Source: Gymnopus androsaceus JB14
Lineage: Eukaryota > Basidiomycota > Agaricomycetes > Agaricales > Omphalotaceae
Reading direction: 5' to 3'
DNA length: 64,000 nt
Assembly: GCA_009733575.1 (NCBI GenBank)
Contig: ML769385.1
Span: 671,188 to 735,187 of the forward strand
In this document: piece after piece, positions 31,094-43,801 of the stretch
How positions within the stretch are numbered: position 1 is the first letter of the stretch
How the letters are laid out: every line of letters begins with the position of its first letter
Position numbers and translations under genes: made by a program
Notes under the pieces: model-generated
Databases searched by the model: none
Told to the model about the DNA's origin: nothing
Seen by the model: the letters and a program-made list of their open reading frames with translations, nothing else

Positions 31094-33590
31094 ATGGTGA
31101 GTGAAATGTCCTTTTATTCAGTCAGAAACGACCGACAGATCCGCCGTTTCTGTGGCGATTTGCGAGGAGTAGCACGTGTGTGTGTGTGTTGATGCTTTTG
31201 AGGCTAATCAGACCGAGAGAGCATGAGGTCAGAACAGGGTCAGAAATCAAAATGCGAGCCCTTCTTTTTGACCCCCATGGCTCCAAATTCTCGCTTCGGG
31301 AAGCGCTCGAGCTCAGACGATGTCGTTCCCAAAGCTCAGCCCAGAGTACTGACTCGTTCTCCCCCTCTTCTCCCCAGGCTGAACACAGGAGTCGACCTCG
31401 TGAACCGTATCCTATTCCCAGCAGCAATCCTGCCAGCCAATACACTTTGCTCGAGAAACTTGGAACAGGAAGTTTTGGGACCGTCTACAAGGCTATGCAC
31501 AATGAAACCAAGCAGATCGTAGCTATAAAGCAGATTGGTACGTTTCCCTGTTCTTCTTTAATGGATCTTTGAATCAACTCTCTATCACAGATCTCGAAGA
31601 TTCTGACGACGACATCTCTGAAATACAGCAAGAAATTGCTAGTCTTGCTCAGTGCGACTCAGAATACGTCACACGATATTATGGCTCGTTCGTCGTCGCC
31701 TACAAGCTCCGGATTGTCATGGAATACCTCGCAGGCGGTTCATGTTTAGATTTGCTCAAACCCGGCCCTTTTTCCGAAGCTCACATAGCGGTTATTTGTC
31801 GGGAACTCTTACTCGGTCTTGACTACCTTCATGCGGAAGGTACCATTCACAGAGATATCAAAGCCGCCAACGTCCTTTTATCTTCCTCTGGCAAAGTCAA
31901 GTTGGCCGACTTTGGTGTCGCAGCTCAACTGACTAGTACCCTTCGACACACCTTTGTGGGAACACCTTTTTGGATGGCTCCGGAAGTTATCCGACAAGCA
32001 GGTTATGATGCAAAGGCGGACATGTGGAGCTTGGGTATTACTGCGATAGAGATGGCGAAAGGGGAGCCACCTTTGGCGGAGTATCATCCTATGCGGGTGC
32101 TATTCCTCATCCCGAAAGCAAAGCCTCCGGTCTTGGATGGTCCTTTTTCGGCTGCTTTCAAAGATTTTGTCACTCTTTGTTTGACGAAGGATGCCAACGC
32201 AGTACGTTCCCATCATTCATTTTGCATTCGAAACTTTCAGCTGACTTGTGTTTTTTCTGCGTGAAATTAGCGGCCGACAGCGAACGAGCTCCTACAGCAC
32301 CGATTCATCCGCGGTGCGCGCAAAACTTCGTATCTCACCGAGCTCATTGAACGGCACCAAGACTATCACGCCCGTTCACCTCAGAAAGCAGCAGGTAATC
32401 AAATGTACCAAGCTACCGTCAGAAACAGTATGAGCTGGGACGCGAACAGCAGCATGCGGAGCGACTGGAACTTTGACACCATCAAAACCTCATCCATCAT
32501 GGGTACATTCCGAAGCATGGCAAAGGACCTCAGCTCCATGTCAGAAACTTCCGACGACGAATACCCCGACTTTCCGGGACAACCCGGTACGATAGATACA
32601 GGAGGCGCCACGACAGGAAGTGACCCACTTGTTAATGGAAGAATTGGTTCGAATCTCGATGCTGCGCATTCGACAGTGGTGATAAAGTCGCCTTCGTCAC
32701 CTGTATCAGAGAAAGATATCGAAACGCTGCTTGCAATGGAACCGAAGGAGTCTCCAGATTCGCCGTCTGACAATGTTCCTCCTCCCCCTGCGTACACCGG
32801 GTCGGTGCGAACCGGAAGCAGACGATCGTCCTATGCAGAGCGTCATGCTGTCAATGGAGCTGGTACAGTCATGCGTGAAGCTGACCTTGGAACAGGTGTG
32901 GACACAATTCGGCCAGTGAAGAAGGTGGATACAGTGGGTTCGCTGAGGATTTCGGCAGAGCATGTGGGCAGCTTACGGAAAAGCAGTGGAAGCAACAGCA
33001 GTCCCAGCTCCCCGACTTTACATAGGCGCGCAGCCAGTGAGTTGGGAAGAGCAGGAGTGTCAATTGTAGACGAGGTTGTTCTTCCGGTATTGCATCAGGT
33101 ACGCCGTCCTTTTTTCAGATACTTTGTGGTCGAGGCTTATCAAGAGGACTTTCAGGCAATCCGGGACGATATGGATGCTCGAGAAATTGAATCTCTGAGC
33201 ATGTTATCGCGGGGCTTCAACGAACTCAAGGACGCAAATCCAGAGCTAGCTTACAATGTAGTTCTAGATATATTATCGGGCTTGAACGAGTAAGCATTCA
33301 TTTCCGTTAGTTCCTTTCCTGTCTAATTGCGCTACTACAGAAGCAATGGTCTACGACAGCACATCCAGACCCACCGCAACTTATTCCCTCACAAGCGGAT
33401 CACTCGAAGAAGCGAGATGACCGCGAAGGGACTCGTTGTAACTGAAGTGGAGGAAGAGGTAGCGACAACGCCATCAACACCAGCACCTGCTGCTGAAAGT
33501 CCTGCTCCAGCACGCAGATCGCCTATCGCAGAACTGCTATACATGCGCTGGTTGGAGGGCCTGAAATTAAAATGGCCCAGTCTTACATAG
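31094..33590 (+). CDS. Ste20-family protein kinase, YSK/GCK-III type
   Basis: Serine/threonine kinase related to yeast Sps1/Kic1 and animal MST3/YSK1, acting in polarity and cell-wall signalling. I propose exon 1 is just ATG (31094-31096) followed by GTGAGTG; a 281-nt intron ends in CCCAG at 31377. The protein then reads [20 protein letters not shown]. The kinase domain has [17 protein letters not shown] (catalytic Lys), [19 protein letters not shown] and [11 protein letters not shown], all intact. After the domain come [15 protein letters not shown], a long Ser/Pro-rich linker and a helical C-terminal part ([20 protein letters not shown]). This is reached through a 3n intron near 33099-33154 that is open for reading. 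Last exon: [19 protein letters not shown]; stop 33588-33590. An alternative without the first intron would start at [10 protein letters not shown]. Confidence 0.93.
31176..31189. repeat. (GT)n microsatellite in the first intron of the kinase
   Basis: Seven GT units in the long first intron of the YSK kinase gene. Confidence 0.8.
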
Positions 33591-34651
33591 CAGGACCCCC
33601 CGCGTCTGCCTTTTTCATGGTATGTTTATATTCCCTGCGACGTACGTTCTGCTACATTTTCGTCCCGCATTTTAATTTCGGTATCTGTTCTCATCTGATT
33701 GTTATTCTATCATCGTTGTTCGACGTTGTTGTTGTGTTTGTTTTCCTTCCTGCTTTCCTTGGTCTTCAGTTATTCATTACACTTCAAGTGTTTTTTATCA
33801 CTCTGTTGGACATCAGAGTAGCGTATTATTATCCACTCACACATCCTTCATTCACACTTCACTTCACTCCGTCGACTGCACTATTTGTGATTCGGTTCCA
33901 GGGTTCAACTTTTCACCCCTCCTACGGCACCTTTTCGCCTTCATTCAATTCTTGTTTGCTCCATGTCCAGTCACGTCTATCTTACTTTCATAGAGAATAA
34001 TGTTTCCTACTCCCCTCACGTATCACATATCATGATCATGGCTTTTTATGACTTTCTCTCGTACGCATACCGTCATGACCTCTGGACTCTTTACTGTACA
34101 TAGTCATGACTCTGATGAAATGAATTCGAGAATGCAATCTCTCCACGTTCGGTGATTCTGATTCCTCAGTGTATTGGTTCCCTCTGATACACGTTTGCTT
34201 GGCCTAAGCTTGAGCTCAGGAGCTGGATTCCGTTCGGTGCACTGTCAGTGTCAGGAGTGAGGAACATTAGCCCAGCAAAAAAAAAAAAAAAATGGCACGA
34301 TTTCGGTGGATGTATGATTAACCCATCCCCTGATGTCAAAGCTGTTAATCGCAAGTGGCGTTGTCACGACTCACGTTAGTGCATTCAGTTCGACGTTTAG
34401 GTACAGGAATGAGTAGATTGTTACTAGATAGTAGATACAACGTGACTGAGGAGAGGAATGGATAGTAATGTGATACAAGTAGTGACGGTAAGAGTATGTA
34501 TGTATAGCCAGATTTTCCGAAAGTACAGTATAAGATGGATTCCGAGATAAACAGAAAAAAAACAATCGTAACAGACCTAATCTGTAATGGACATTGGTAG
34601 AAGACAATGCGAAAGAATGGCGGTAGATAGAGGATTTAAGGTTGACCTTGG
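33591..34651. other. Convergent intergenic region, 1.06 kb
   Basis: Very T/C-rich after the kinase stop, likely 3' untranslated sequence. It holds a 16-base A run at 34277-34292. An ORF at 33572-34000 is a run-on of hydrophobic codons produced by the T-rich sequence and is not accepted. Confidence 0.45.
34277..34292. repeat. Poly(A) run of 16
   Basis: Uninterrupted A16 between convergent genes; the longest homopolymer in the window. No target-site duplication or reverse-transcribed gene sequence beside it that would mark a retroposition. Confidence 0.8.
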
Positions 34652-36377
34652 CTACAGGAAAACGACAAGATTCAAGGCCGAAACAATGGTGGCGCCGTAC
34701 ACAACAGATGTTCCAACAGTTCGTGTCCTCCAGTTTGAAGCAGAATTTGTCTTTGCTGAAGCAGCATGGTTGCTTGCTTTGGCATCATCGGACCTAAAGA
34801 AGGGAATACGAATGTTAAGCATTTGCGTTATAGCAAAGAAGAGACCAGGTCCTTACGAAAGTGTACTCGAACTGGACCGTGACAAACTGGTGGATGACCG
34901 TGTAGTAGTGGAACTCGTACTCGTCGTAGCAGACGAAGCTGTCGAAATCGAGGTGGTCGTTAGGTTTCCAGAGACGACATCGGCTGGTGTAACTTCGCCA
35001 GAATCAATGCTATAAGCATTCTGGTATGCGCTGCCATCGGTAGCAACGGCTTGGGTAACGGAAAGCAAGTTCCAGCCATTGGACTTCATAAGAGGATAAG
35101 CGTGTTCGAATGCTCTGACGGACGGAGTAGAGAGCTCGTGTTCGAGGATGATGAGACCAGGAGATTTGGGTCCTGTTAATGTCGTTGAGTAATCAGTGAG
35201 ACCGAAACCGAAGTGGTCGTATTCACCTGAAAGCCATTCAGTCATCGAATTTTGAATGGCTTCATCGGTAGTTCCACCACTTGTCAAACTCCAATCCTCA
35301 GTGCTATAGAAGCGGTCAGAGAAACACTGACACGGGCAGAAGCAAGACCTACTCGCGGTTCCAGAGGATAGTTTCCAGGCCAAACACTTCCTTTGCAATT
35401 GCGCTGACTCTCACGTCAGTATCACCTATCAAAGGAGGTAAGTACAACGAATAGGCGCAAATAAAGAGCATTACGCACCGTACGGCGGCCTCCAGAATTT
35501 CGATAAACGACCGCCGCTCGAATCGTGAATCACTTGCAAAGTCCATCCGAGCTGTTGTGGATGGAATTAGAACGGAAAAAGAACGCAGAAATATTAAAAC
35601 TGCCAAACCTGGGCGAGAACATCCTCATTGCTGAGCGTGGTCATATATGGATGAGTCCAAGTGTGTACCGCTATATCGTCCCCCAAGTCCATTGCTCGAG
35701 TTAAGAGCGCGGGTTGGGACAACATGTTGCAACCAATCATAAAGTGGGTAACCCTCTGGTTCTTGTCTTCGAGGAAATCCTAATAACAGAGAGCTCGCCT
35801 ATAGATTGTAATGAGTTATGGCAACAACGAAAACTTTAAAGACATACATCTGTGGGACCATCGTCGAATCCCATACCAATGTAACCGTCAGGAGCATCCC
35901 ACATGTCGCCAGGGATTCGACACTTGTATGTACCAGAGCAGACTTTGGGACTGGTGGGGTCATAGCCTTCAGGATATACAGGACTGGTGTTTGGCGCGGC
36001 GATTTTTGACGGAGGGATATCAGGAATTGAACCAGCGGCCACAGCAGCGCTCAAAGCATCGGTCCATGCAGCAGGGAGCTTTGCAGAGTTAGGAGTAGAC
36101 GCAGGGTACGCCGCCGTCCATGCTGAACGCGCCGAGAGACGTTGACAAGGCGAGATCCCAAGGAATAAAAGAAAAATTTACCTGGCGAGCCGACTTGAGG
36201 ATAGGTAGCACCGTCTGTCGTTGCGTCATCTCGCCTGAAAAGCTGGTGAACTGGATGATCTCTGGGATGGAACCATTGATTTGAATCATGTCTTTGGTTG
36301 CTTCGATGTTCTTGAGCGTTAGCGTAAACAGCAGAAAGTAAAATAACAAAGGCGGCGAAAAAGAAGGAAAGGAACAT
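34652..36377 (-). CDS. GPI-anchored chitin deacetylase (carbohydrate esterase family 4)
   Basis: Removes acetyl groups from chitin to make chitosan in the cell wall. The start at 36375-36377 gives a signal peptide (MFLSFFFAAFVILLSAVYANA). Family motifs in order: MGFDDGP (metal and base Asp pair), HTWTHPYMT (the two metal-binding His), and FWRPPYG joined over an intron to DTDVRVSAIAKEVFGL; then ILWNREYSTEDWSL, and GLIILEHELS. After the catalytic domain a Ser/Thr-rich stretch (TSTSSTTTRSSTSLSRSS) leads, via intron GTAAGG..TTTAG, to a hydrophobic C-terminus ending SALNLVVFL. This is a GPI-anchor signal with small residues before it (SNWRTRTVG region). The stop is at 34652-34654. Acts on the outside of the plasma membrane. 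Confidence 0.92.
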
Positions 36378-36563
36378 GGAGGTGAGTTGGAAAGAATGAA
36401 TTGGGGCCCAACTCGATCGAGTGAGCGGGGAAGCATCATAAGCGCTCGCGGATCCCGCCCTAATAAAGTAAGCGCCACACTAGAAGAGTCCTTTTCACTC
36501 GATATCCATGAAATTTCAAGCATCGCCGATATCGTGTACAACGGTATAAGTACATACGGTCAA

Positions 36564-38816
36564 TTACCCTGATGCTGCTGGGGTAGCCGAGCCATCTCGA
36601 TAAGCCGGCCTCAAAACCAACACTCCATTCTTCAGCTGAGCAATCTCCTTCACAAGTACCGTAAACTGAGCCTTCTTCTCCTCATCCGTGAGGTAGGGCG
36701 TAAAGTACTGAATGCACTCCCTCGTCGAAGCGTTCGCAGTTGGCGTATTCTTCAACCACTCGACCAATAACCGACCCTCTAATGGTCCAGTGGGCATCGC
36801 TACTGGAGCTGAAGCTGTTACTTGCGCTTTTCGCTTTTTCGGCTTTGGGAGGCCGTTTCCGGTAGGAGATGTCGGCGATGGAGAACCTGCATCTTCGGCT
36901 TTGCGTTTCTTCGTCTGCTGATGTCCGTTCTGAGCACCGTTGACTGTTGTGCTAGCGTTAGGACTAACTGCTCTGCTCCCTGGAGCAGCTATAGGTGATA
37001 CAGGACTACCCGCGCGACTTGTGGCGAGAGGACTGCCGCTTCGACTGGCGTTGGTCGATTTCAGCTTTGGAACCTTGGGGCTTGTCGCGCGTTTCGCGAC
37101 CATAGAATGTCCACCAAGACCGGGAACAGGAGATGAGGCGCGAGATCCGGTAGCAGGTGCACCAGTCCCGTTGACCTGTGGCCGTTCCGAGGAAGTTTTA
37201 GGTGTCTCCAACCCAGGCTGGGAAGATGGAGGTGTTTCTGGCTTGCTTTGAGACTGAGACTGAACAGCAGGACCAGTCTGAGAGATAGGCTCTTCCTCCT
37301 CTTCCTCTTCTTGCTATAGAAAGATCAAGATGATGCCGAAACAGAAACAGCGATAGAAACGTACAGATGAGGCATAAGGGTTTTCCTCTTCCTCCTCACT
37401 ATCATAGACATTGTTGCCTTCCCGAGTTTGAAGCATTTTCTGCATCCTCTTGGCCTGTTTAGACATTCCCGGCTTATCCTCCTCGTCCTCCGACTCGTCG
37501 ATATAACCTTCGCGGGTCTTGTTTGCGTTCTTGTACTCTTTCTTCAAGCGTTCCTGGAAGAAATATATATAAGTCGGTACGATACGAGAAAGCCACAATT
37601 GACAAACCTCAAGCTCTTTAGTTTCTTGGTCATTCGTATCCTCCACCTCCATCTTCTCCTCGTCATCCGCAAAGTCTTCTTCGTATACCGCTTCATCCAT
37701 ATCACCTTCACCTCCGAATTCTCTCGCGCGACGTTTCGCAGCATCCGGGTCATCCTCGTCGTCTCCAAACAAATTATCTGCACCACTATCAACAGCCTTG
37801 AGGCGCCTTCCACCGGGGCCGAGACTCTGCTGACTGGCATACACCAGTGAACCATCACCCGTAACCACCTGGCCTTCGGCTTCGGCCTTGAACATGGCAG
37901 CGGTAGCAGCTGAAGGACCTTTGCCATTTCGTTGATGTAACCAAGTGGATGGATCTCGCTTCAGACTTTTCTGGTACTGTAGAACGTATCAGCAGAGACA
38001 AGTAGACAGAGACACGAGACATACGGCAGATTCAACAGTCATAGTATCCGTAGGCAAATCGTGTTTAAGCTTCTTCTGAAACTTGTAATACCGATGCGAG
38101 GGAACAAACTTGAACACGTCGTTGGCAGCAGGCATGAAGAATGCATGAGTCTCTGCCTTTCCTAGGTCGTCCAACTGAGCAGTCCACATTTCCTGACCGG
38201 TCGAATCCTCAATGACCCACGGACAGCGCTCCTCCTTCCTCACCTGGCGCACCTCCTCGGGAACAATAAAGACCTGTCTTGTCTTTTTCTGAAACTTTTT
38301 CTTTGCGTTTGCAGGGCCTTTACCCTTTGCAGAACCGCTACCTGAAGCGCCGTTCTCACTAACGGGTCTTCCTTCGTTATCAACCATGACCGTTTTGCCG
38401 TCGGGACCGATAACAGGCTGACCGTCAGGACCCAGCATTGGACGTACAGCCTGGCCAACTCCACTCAGTGAGGGATCCTCTCTCCTCAAATCCTTCCTAT
38501 TCAACTTTATAGGTGCCTGCCACCGCAGAATATCGACATTTTTCCTCGAGTCAAATTTCATCACGTCGTATTTCCATCCGTTCAGCGCCGAAGACATGAT
38601 TCGGTACTCCTGGAAAGGGCCTTCTGGCAGCTGCATGTCTGCTTCATCGTCCACAGTCGTTGGAGGTGAAGGTTTTGGTGAAGATTTGGGTTTAGCCGGG
38701 GACGTTGGTCGAGAGTCACTGGGTGCAGGCGGCCGTGGAGAAGAAACAATGGTATTTTTCTTGCCCTTTTTGGGATGAAAGAGCAAGGACATGTCGGCTT
38801 TGGATTTGGGAGGCAT
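36564..38816 (-). CDS. TFG1: TFIIF alpha subunit (RAP74)
   Basis: Large subunit of general transcription factor TFIIF, which binds RNA polymerase II. The start at 38814-38816 gives MPPKSKADMSLLFHPKKGKK. The N-terminal domain has FQEYRIMSSALNGWKYDVMK, FDSRKNVDILRWQAPIKLN and, later, CPWVIEDSTGQEMWTAQLD followed by FFMPAANDVFKFVPSHRYYK. A mobile acidic region comes next (GGEGDMDEAVYEEDFADDEE). Repeats of Ser-Gly-Ser-Pro follow, and a C-terminal winged-helix part ends with TVLVKEIAQLKNGVLVLRP. Four or so introns. An insert with repeated GPDGQPVIGPDGKTV in the N-terminal domain is a small internal repeat. Confidence 0.93.
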
Positions 38817-39023
38817 GATAAATAGTAGAGGAACCAAGAGCAAAGTAACCAGATGGTGGTACTAGTTAGAGTTGGGAAATTTATTTCCATGTGATGTTGC
38901 TTTGTTCTCCATCATATCTCTTGTTTCAATAACAAAAATACTTTAATGGCTACAGACAACATCATGGTATTTATCGAGCCGTACAAACCAAAAGATAAAA
39001 GAGAAAAAAGGAGACAAGGTATA

Positions 39024-40560
39024 TTATGTAGGGGCCATGGTTCCATTCTGGTTCTGCGGAGCGTTTGGAGGATACATGTTTTGTGAAGATGCTGGACGAG
39101 AGAGAGGAGGCTGCGGGGATGGCTGAGGATGCTGGTGAGGATGCTGAGGGATAGGATGCTGGGTTGGCATGATCCCAGACGGAAGAGGATAAGGAGCAGT
39201 CATAGGAGGCTGACCGTATACAACATGCGGAGGGCCACCAACAAACGGAGGTAGTCCTGCATTTTGCCTGACTGCATCTAGTTCATGTCGCAGCATATCG
39301 ATTTCCCTGGCCATATCCTGATGGTTCTGTTTCAACTGATTGACGAAATCAATGGCTAGATTGATGTTCAGATTCGAAATTAGAGAAAAAAGCAGGGAGA
39401 CATACCTTTGCTCAGTATTTCCCATTTGCTCGCCTTCATTCCTCTATCGGCAGGCAGCTGGTCCCGCAGCTCGTCAAACAATTCCTTCATTTCCTTTCTT
39501 CGTTTCCGCTCTGCGAGCTTGTGCGAGACACGGAGTTCTGGTGACCGAGAATAGGGAGTCGCGCCAGGCTCTTTATTGAGCTTGGTCGACGAGCTGGACG
39601 CAGTAGATGGATCTGCAGAGATTTCTTCCTGAGTTGGCGGAGGTGCAGACTCGCGAGACTGACGCGATGGAGGTCTAGAGCGAGAACGCAGAACTCTGGT
39701 CGGTGGAGAGGCAGAAAGAACGGCTGGCACAGACATTCTTCTGTCAGGATTAAAGTTGATTGGAGGCATCATGTGCATGGAGGACGTTGGATTTGGATTC
39801 GGATCGACTTGGTGCTGCATGTTGTTGGACTCTGAAGGTAGAGTAGGCGCCGGCCACGCTCCGAAACTGCTCGAGGTTCCTCCGATTTCGGCCGGCCGGC
39901 CCGGCGGCTGCGGTGATGACGACATTCCCCATGCCCAATGAGGATTCGGAGAAGAATTTCTTCTTTCATTCAGAGACAATTGAGCAATTCTGCTCGTGTC
40001 GATCGCTGAACCTCTTCTCTTGGGTGGCGGTGCTTCCATCTCTACTTCGTTGCCACTAACTCCTGGCCCCGCCAACTGCGCCGAAGTTTCTCCCAAAATT
40101 CCTCTGTCCATCGACATTTTTCTCTTGGTCCCTGTTATCGCATGTTCTGATCCTGCGGTCGAAGGCCGTCGCGCTTCTACGCTAATTAGCCACAAGTTTC
40201 TCTCTTCTGCAATTATTGCTTACCGAATCGCTCCGCATTCTCCGTGTCTGTCGATGGCGAGCGTAGGATTTTACGCAGTCCTGGGTTTTCACTCAAGCTC
40301 GCTGTCGCATCTCCAAATACATACGAAGACGAGGGCCCCGCAGAACTGTCGCTTGCTTGCCGAAAGAATTGCGAGTTTGGTATAGGTCTCTGGTTCGATG
40401 GTGCTGCATGTAAGGAGGGGTCTGTTATAGATCCCCGTCGTTGATTTTGCAGATACGACAGTGGGGCAAGCGGTAATATAGGTGATTTTGACGTCGGTTT
40501 CATGGACGGGGAATGTACGGCGCTTTTCGACCCAGATGCGCGGTCCCCTTCATGTTCCAT
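39024..40560 (-). CDS. Basic helix-loop-helix transcription factor
   Basis: The bHLH domain is split by one intron: basic region and helix 1 in [20 protein letters not shown] followed by [19 protein letters not shown], then helix 2 in [20 protein letters not shown]. His, Glu and Arg of the basic region (H..ER.R) are present, so E-box binding (CANNTG, probably CACGTG) is expected. The start at 40558-40560 ([12 protein letters not shown]) opens a long Ser/Pro-rich N-terminus with candidate phosphosites. The C-terminus is Pro/His/Gln-rich ([18 protein letters not shown]) and ends GTMAPT. Three exons. Targets cannot be inferred from the neighbours. Confidence 0.9.
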
Positions 40561-40741
40561 GGTCACTAAAGGACCTCTTTTTTTAATCGGAGAGAGCAAG
40601 TTACAACATTCTGATATACACATCCAAAATATAACGTGGAGCACGTGTCAGTGAAAATCCAATTAAGCCTTTTCTAGTAGTAGTGCTGGTGGCGTTGATT
40701 CGAAATGAAGAATTTAAATAATTATGGCGGAATCCACGCGA

Positions 40742-43657
40742 CTATGGTAGTACCGTCGCATCCAAAGCGTATTTCGCACTCGCACTCAACTCTAGCATTC
40801 GATTAAATTTCTGGCTGTTTCTCGTCCTCCTCCCAACCACCCCTTCATCTCTTCTCCGAATATCTTCTTCCTGTCTGTCCTCTGCCGCGACCATCTCTCG
40901 AATCCAAGGCAAGTAACACAAGTCAAATACCGGGGTACGAATGATCTGAGATCGTCCCACCACGTTATTTCTAATTTCCTGTACCGCCGCGTCATATTGC
41001 ACGCGAGCCTGAAGCAACGCCCTCGTGGTTTCCAACGGACTAGAACTCGGGGGTTCGTCGTGGCGCGCACGCGAAAGCTCTATCGCAGTTGACACGATCC
41101 GTTCATCTTGATCGTGATACCCAAACTGTCTATGGGGAAAGGTCGCGCGCAAGGCACGATATCCCAGAACGTCATCCATACCATTGAATGTAGTCTCTTC
41201 AAGGCCCATTTCCTACGTTCATAATTCATGAGCAAAAAAAGGCCTTCCGCAAGTCCGTGGTCTCTCACCTTGGGCGTGTGGACAGCTTTCCTCAATAGGT
41301 AGCAGTCTGCGAACGAAACTAACTCGGCATGGTATGCTTCTATACCACCTATCGAATATGTAGTTGACGCGTCAGAAGACTTTGAATGCCAGTCCCAAGG
41401 TAACGCGTCCTCAATCTGCTCGTCGCCTTGATAACATATTGCCGCCGCTGTACCCTTCTCATTTGCAGGACACCACAGCTGGAGATTATGAATAGCTCGA
41501 CGAAGATCTGGATTATACAGGTCAATCTCGAGCGATGCGGGATTGTCATAAAACCGTGATAACGCGTTGCGGTCCAACAAGTAGCCTTCAGCGCAGCATA
41601 ACGCCTGAAGGAAGGAAGTAGCGACAGTCGTGGAACAGAGTTGAAAATTCAATACGTCTTGCAAGGGCAGGTCTGTCAAAGGAACGAAAGATGTATCTGA
41701 TACGAATAGACTTTAGAAAGGAAAAAGTAGAATGAATGAAATGCATACCATTACATGTCAGAATCACAGGTCGTTTACAGTCTCTGATTAAACTAATCAG
41801 AGCCCCCCAAAAACCGACATCCTCTTTGAACAAGACGTCTACTTCTTCTAGAAGAATTAAAGACTGTCGAGGTGTAGCCTCATGATCCTCCTTCTCCGCC
41901 CCAAGACCATTAACCTCTCCAATGAAGCCAAATCCGGTTACTGATGACGAATTTTCACGGTTATCATCATGCATCCCGGCCTGGTTCCCCTTGTTGGTCT
42001 TCTCTTTCCCGCGCGAAAATGCTGATTTCAATGAACCATCTCTTTTCATATTGGTTCCTGAATCTCGAAGTCGAGTCGTCTTTCGCACGAGATGATTCTT
42101 CCCCACTTCTCCAACAAGATGATCCAGATTGGCTCCACTACGTTTACCCACCCCTGGATAGACTTCGAAGACCTCCCATCCGAGTTCTTCTGCGCATGCA
42201 TACACCGCTGCAGTCTTTCCACTGCTATGAGGGCCGCTGAGTAGGATAGTGTTGGTAAGACGATTCTGAAAAGAAGGATGCAATGTAGAACTAGACTCCG
42301 CCGAGTGAGAAGGTCGACGATACAATCGCGGAGTTAAATTTCGAGAGGTTTTTCCGTGTCGTCGAAAAAGTTGTCGATAGGCGGAGATTCGTCCTCGATA
42401 ATATTATCAGAATAGACAATCCAGCTGTCGTCGTCTTCGTCAGAATCAATCCTTTGCCTTTTTCTGCTAGACTTTTTGTCAACGGCTCGAACGACATTTG
42501 GACGCTTGGTTCCCCGTTTTTCATTGGACTTTGCTTTTCCTGGCCTCCCAGAGCCTTGGGATGGAGTAGGAATACTGTCTTCAGGTGCGGAAGCGGTAAA
42601 GTTCACTTCCAATGCTGAAAGCCAGTCTCGGAGGAAGGTCGCCTGCTTTTCATTCCCAAGGATATGACCGGCGCGAGATGGCTGCCATTTGTCTGTCCAG
42701 AGTCTATGAGAAATATCATTCACCGTTTCATTTTCAGTAGTTGCAGTCTGAACCAGGTGAGCAATGACGGGATGTGATTGCAGGTGCTCTGCCGGAATAG
42801 TTGAAAGATGGGCCGTTCGAATGGAACGGGAACTAGAGGTTTCGACGCGCAATACATCCGTGGAGTCAGAAGTAGAGTCAACCTCGATAGGAAGGGGTAT
42901 TGTGTCGGATGGGAGTGCCGAGGAGTTGGAGGCACATGAAGTATGACGGCGTGGGGGTAGGGCTATAGGTGGGACAGAAAAAGTAGTTTGCTGGCCACGA
43001 ACATGCTGGGAGGCACGATCTGGAAATGGTGCTTCTCGATTGGAAGCACGGAGAGTTGTAGGAGTTACAGGAGAAATAGACGGCTCTTTACGGGTCCGGG
43101 GAGCGAATATGGAATAGACTGATTTGGGAGGAGGTCGGAGCGAAGGTCTGACAGGAGAAGAGTCCACGACAATGGGATTGTCCTTCACGCCTGTAGCGCT
43201 GGAAATGGACTCCAAGATCTGTATTTCAGGCGACGGAAAACGGGGTTGATTTGTATTAATACCCTGCGTGGGGGTGGTTTGTATGAAAGCGGGTTGTTGA
43301 ATGGGTAATGCAGGTACTGCCGGGAGGGTCAGATTGAAGTAAAGGCTACAGGCAGGAGTGCCGTACACACCACTGAGTTCAGGAGAAGCGTAATCCAAGG
43401 CTAATTGCGACTCCGAGGCTACTTGAGGTTCCGGTCGCTCCTGCTGGACGTCATTGGGTGTTGCATTCGCTGAAGAAGCCACGGATGGTTTTTGTTTTTT
43501 GGGAAAGAGATCAAACAGGGTCTTCTGTTTTAGTTTCTGGGATAAAAATTAGCCTGGAGAAGTTGAGATACACTAAATGGTAGACGTACCTGCTTGCTCT
43601 TCGTCGAGCCTAAAGATACAGATTCTGACGCGTTATCTGAGCGGTTTTTATCCGTCA
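40742..43657 (-). CDS. ELG1: ELG1/ATAD5-like clamp unloader (RFC-like AAA+ ATPase)
   Basis: Large subunit of the alternative RFC that removes PCNA from DNA after replication. The start at 43655-43657 gives MTDKNRSDNASES. Intron GTACGT..CCCAG then joins into KLKQKTLFDLFPKKQKP, a PIP-box-like motif near residue 27. A long unstructured region follows. The conserved entry is LWTDKWQPSRAGHILGNEKQ with FLRDWL, then nuclear-localisation-like KKSSRKRQRIDSDEDDD. The ATPase has Walker A GPHSSGKT, Walker B LILLEEVDVLF and sensor RPVILTCND. The C-terminal part continues through LEIDLYNPDLRRAIHNLQLW. The stop at 40742 follows SASAKYALDATVLP. Walker B reads LLEEVD instead of the common LxDEVD. Frame is clean. 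It diverges from the JMJD7-like gene over 144 bp. Confidence 0.9.
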
Positions 43658-43801
43658 TTGCGCTATCTGTTGTACAATATCGTATAAATACACCGACTAA
43701 CGAACGAAAGCGAATGAAAGTTGAAACGAAACAATGAAGGAGAGTGGTCACGTCCCACGTGACAATCGCGACTTTCATTTCTTCTCTCACTCTACCTTGC
43801 G

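Noticed and set aside
31278..31522. ORF beginning [16 protein letters not shown] before the YSK kinase
   Set aside because: Not in frame with the kinase domain; the ATG-only exon and strong splice sites explain the N-terminus better.
33572..34000. 142-residue hydrophobic ORF
   Set aside because: T/C-rich 3' flank gives Phe/Leu/Ser codons in any frame; no exon structure.
34277..34292. Poly(A) tail of a retroposed gene
   Set aside because: No coding remnant or target-site duplication beside it.
37428..37850. Hydrophob-rich plus-strand ORF
   Set aside because: Mirror of the acidic region of TFIIF alpha on the minus strand.
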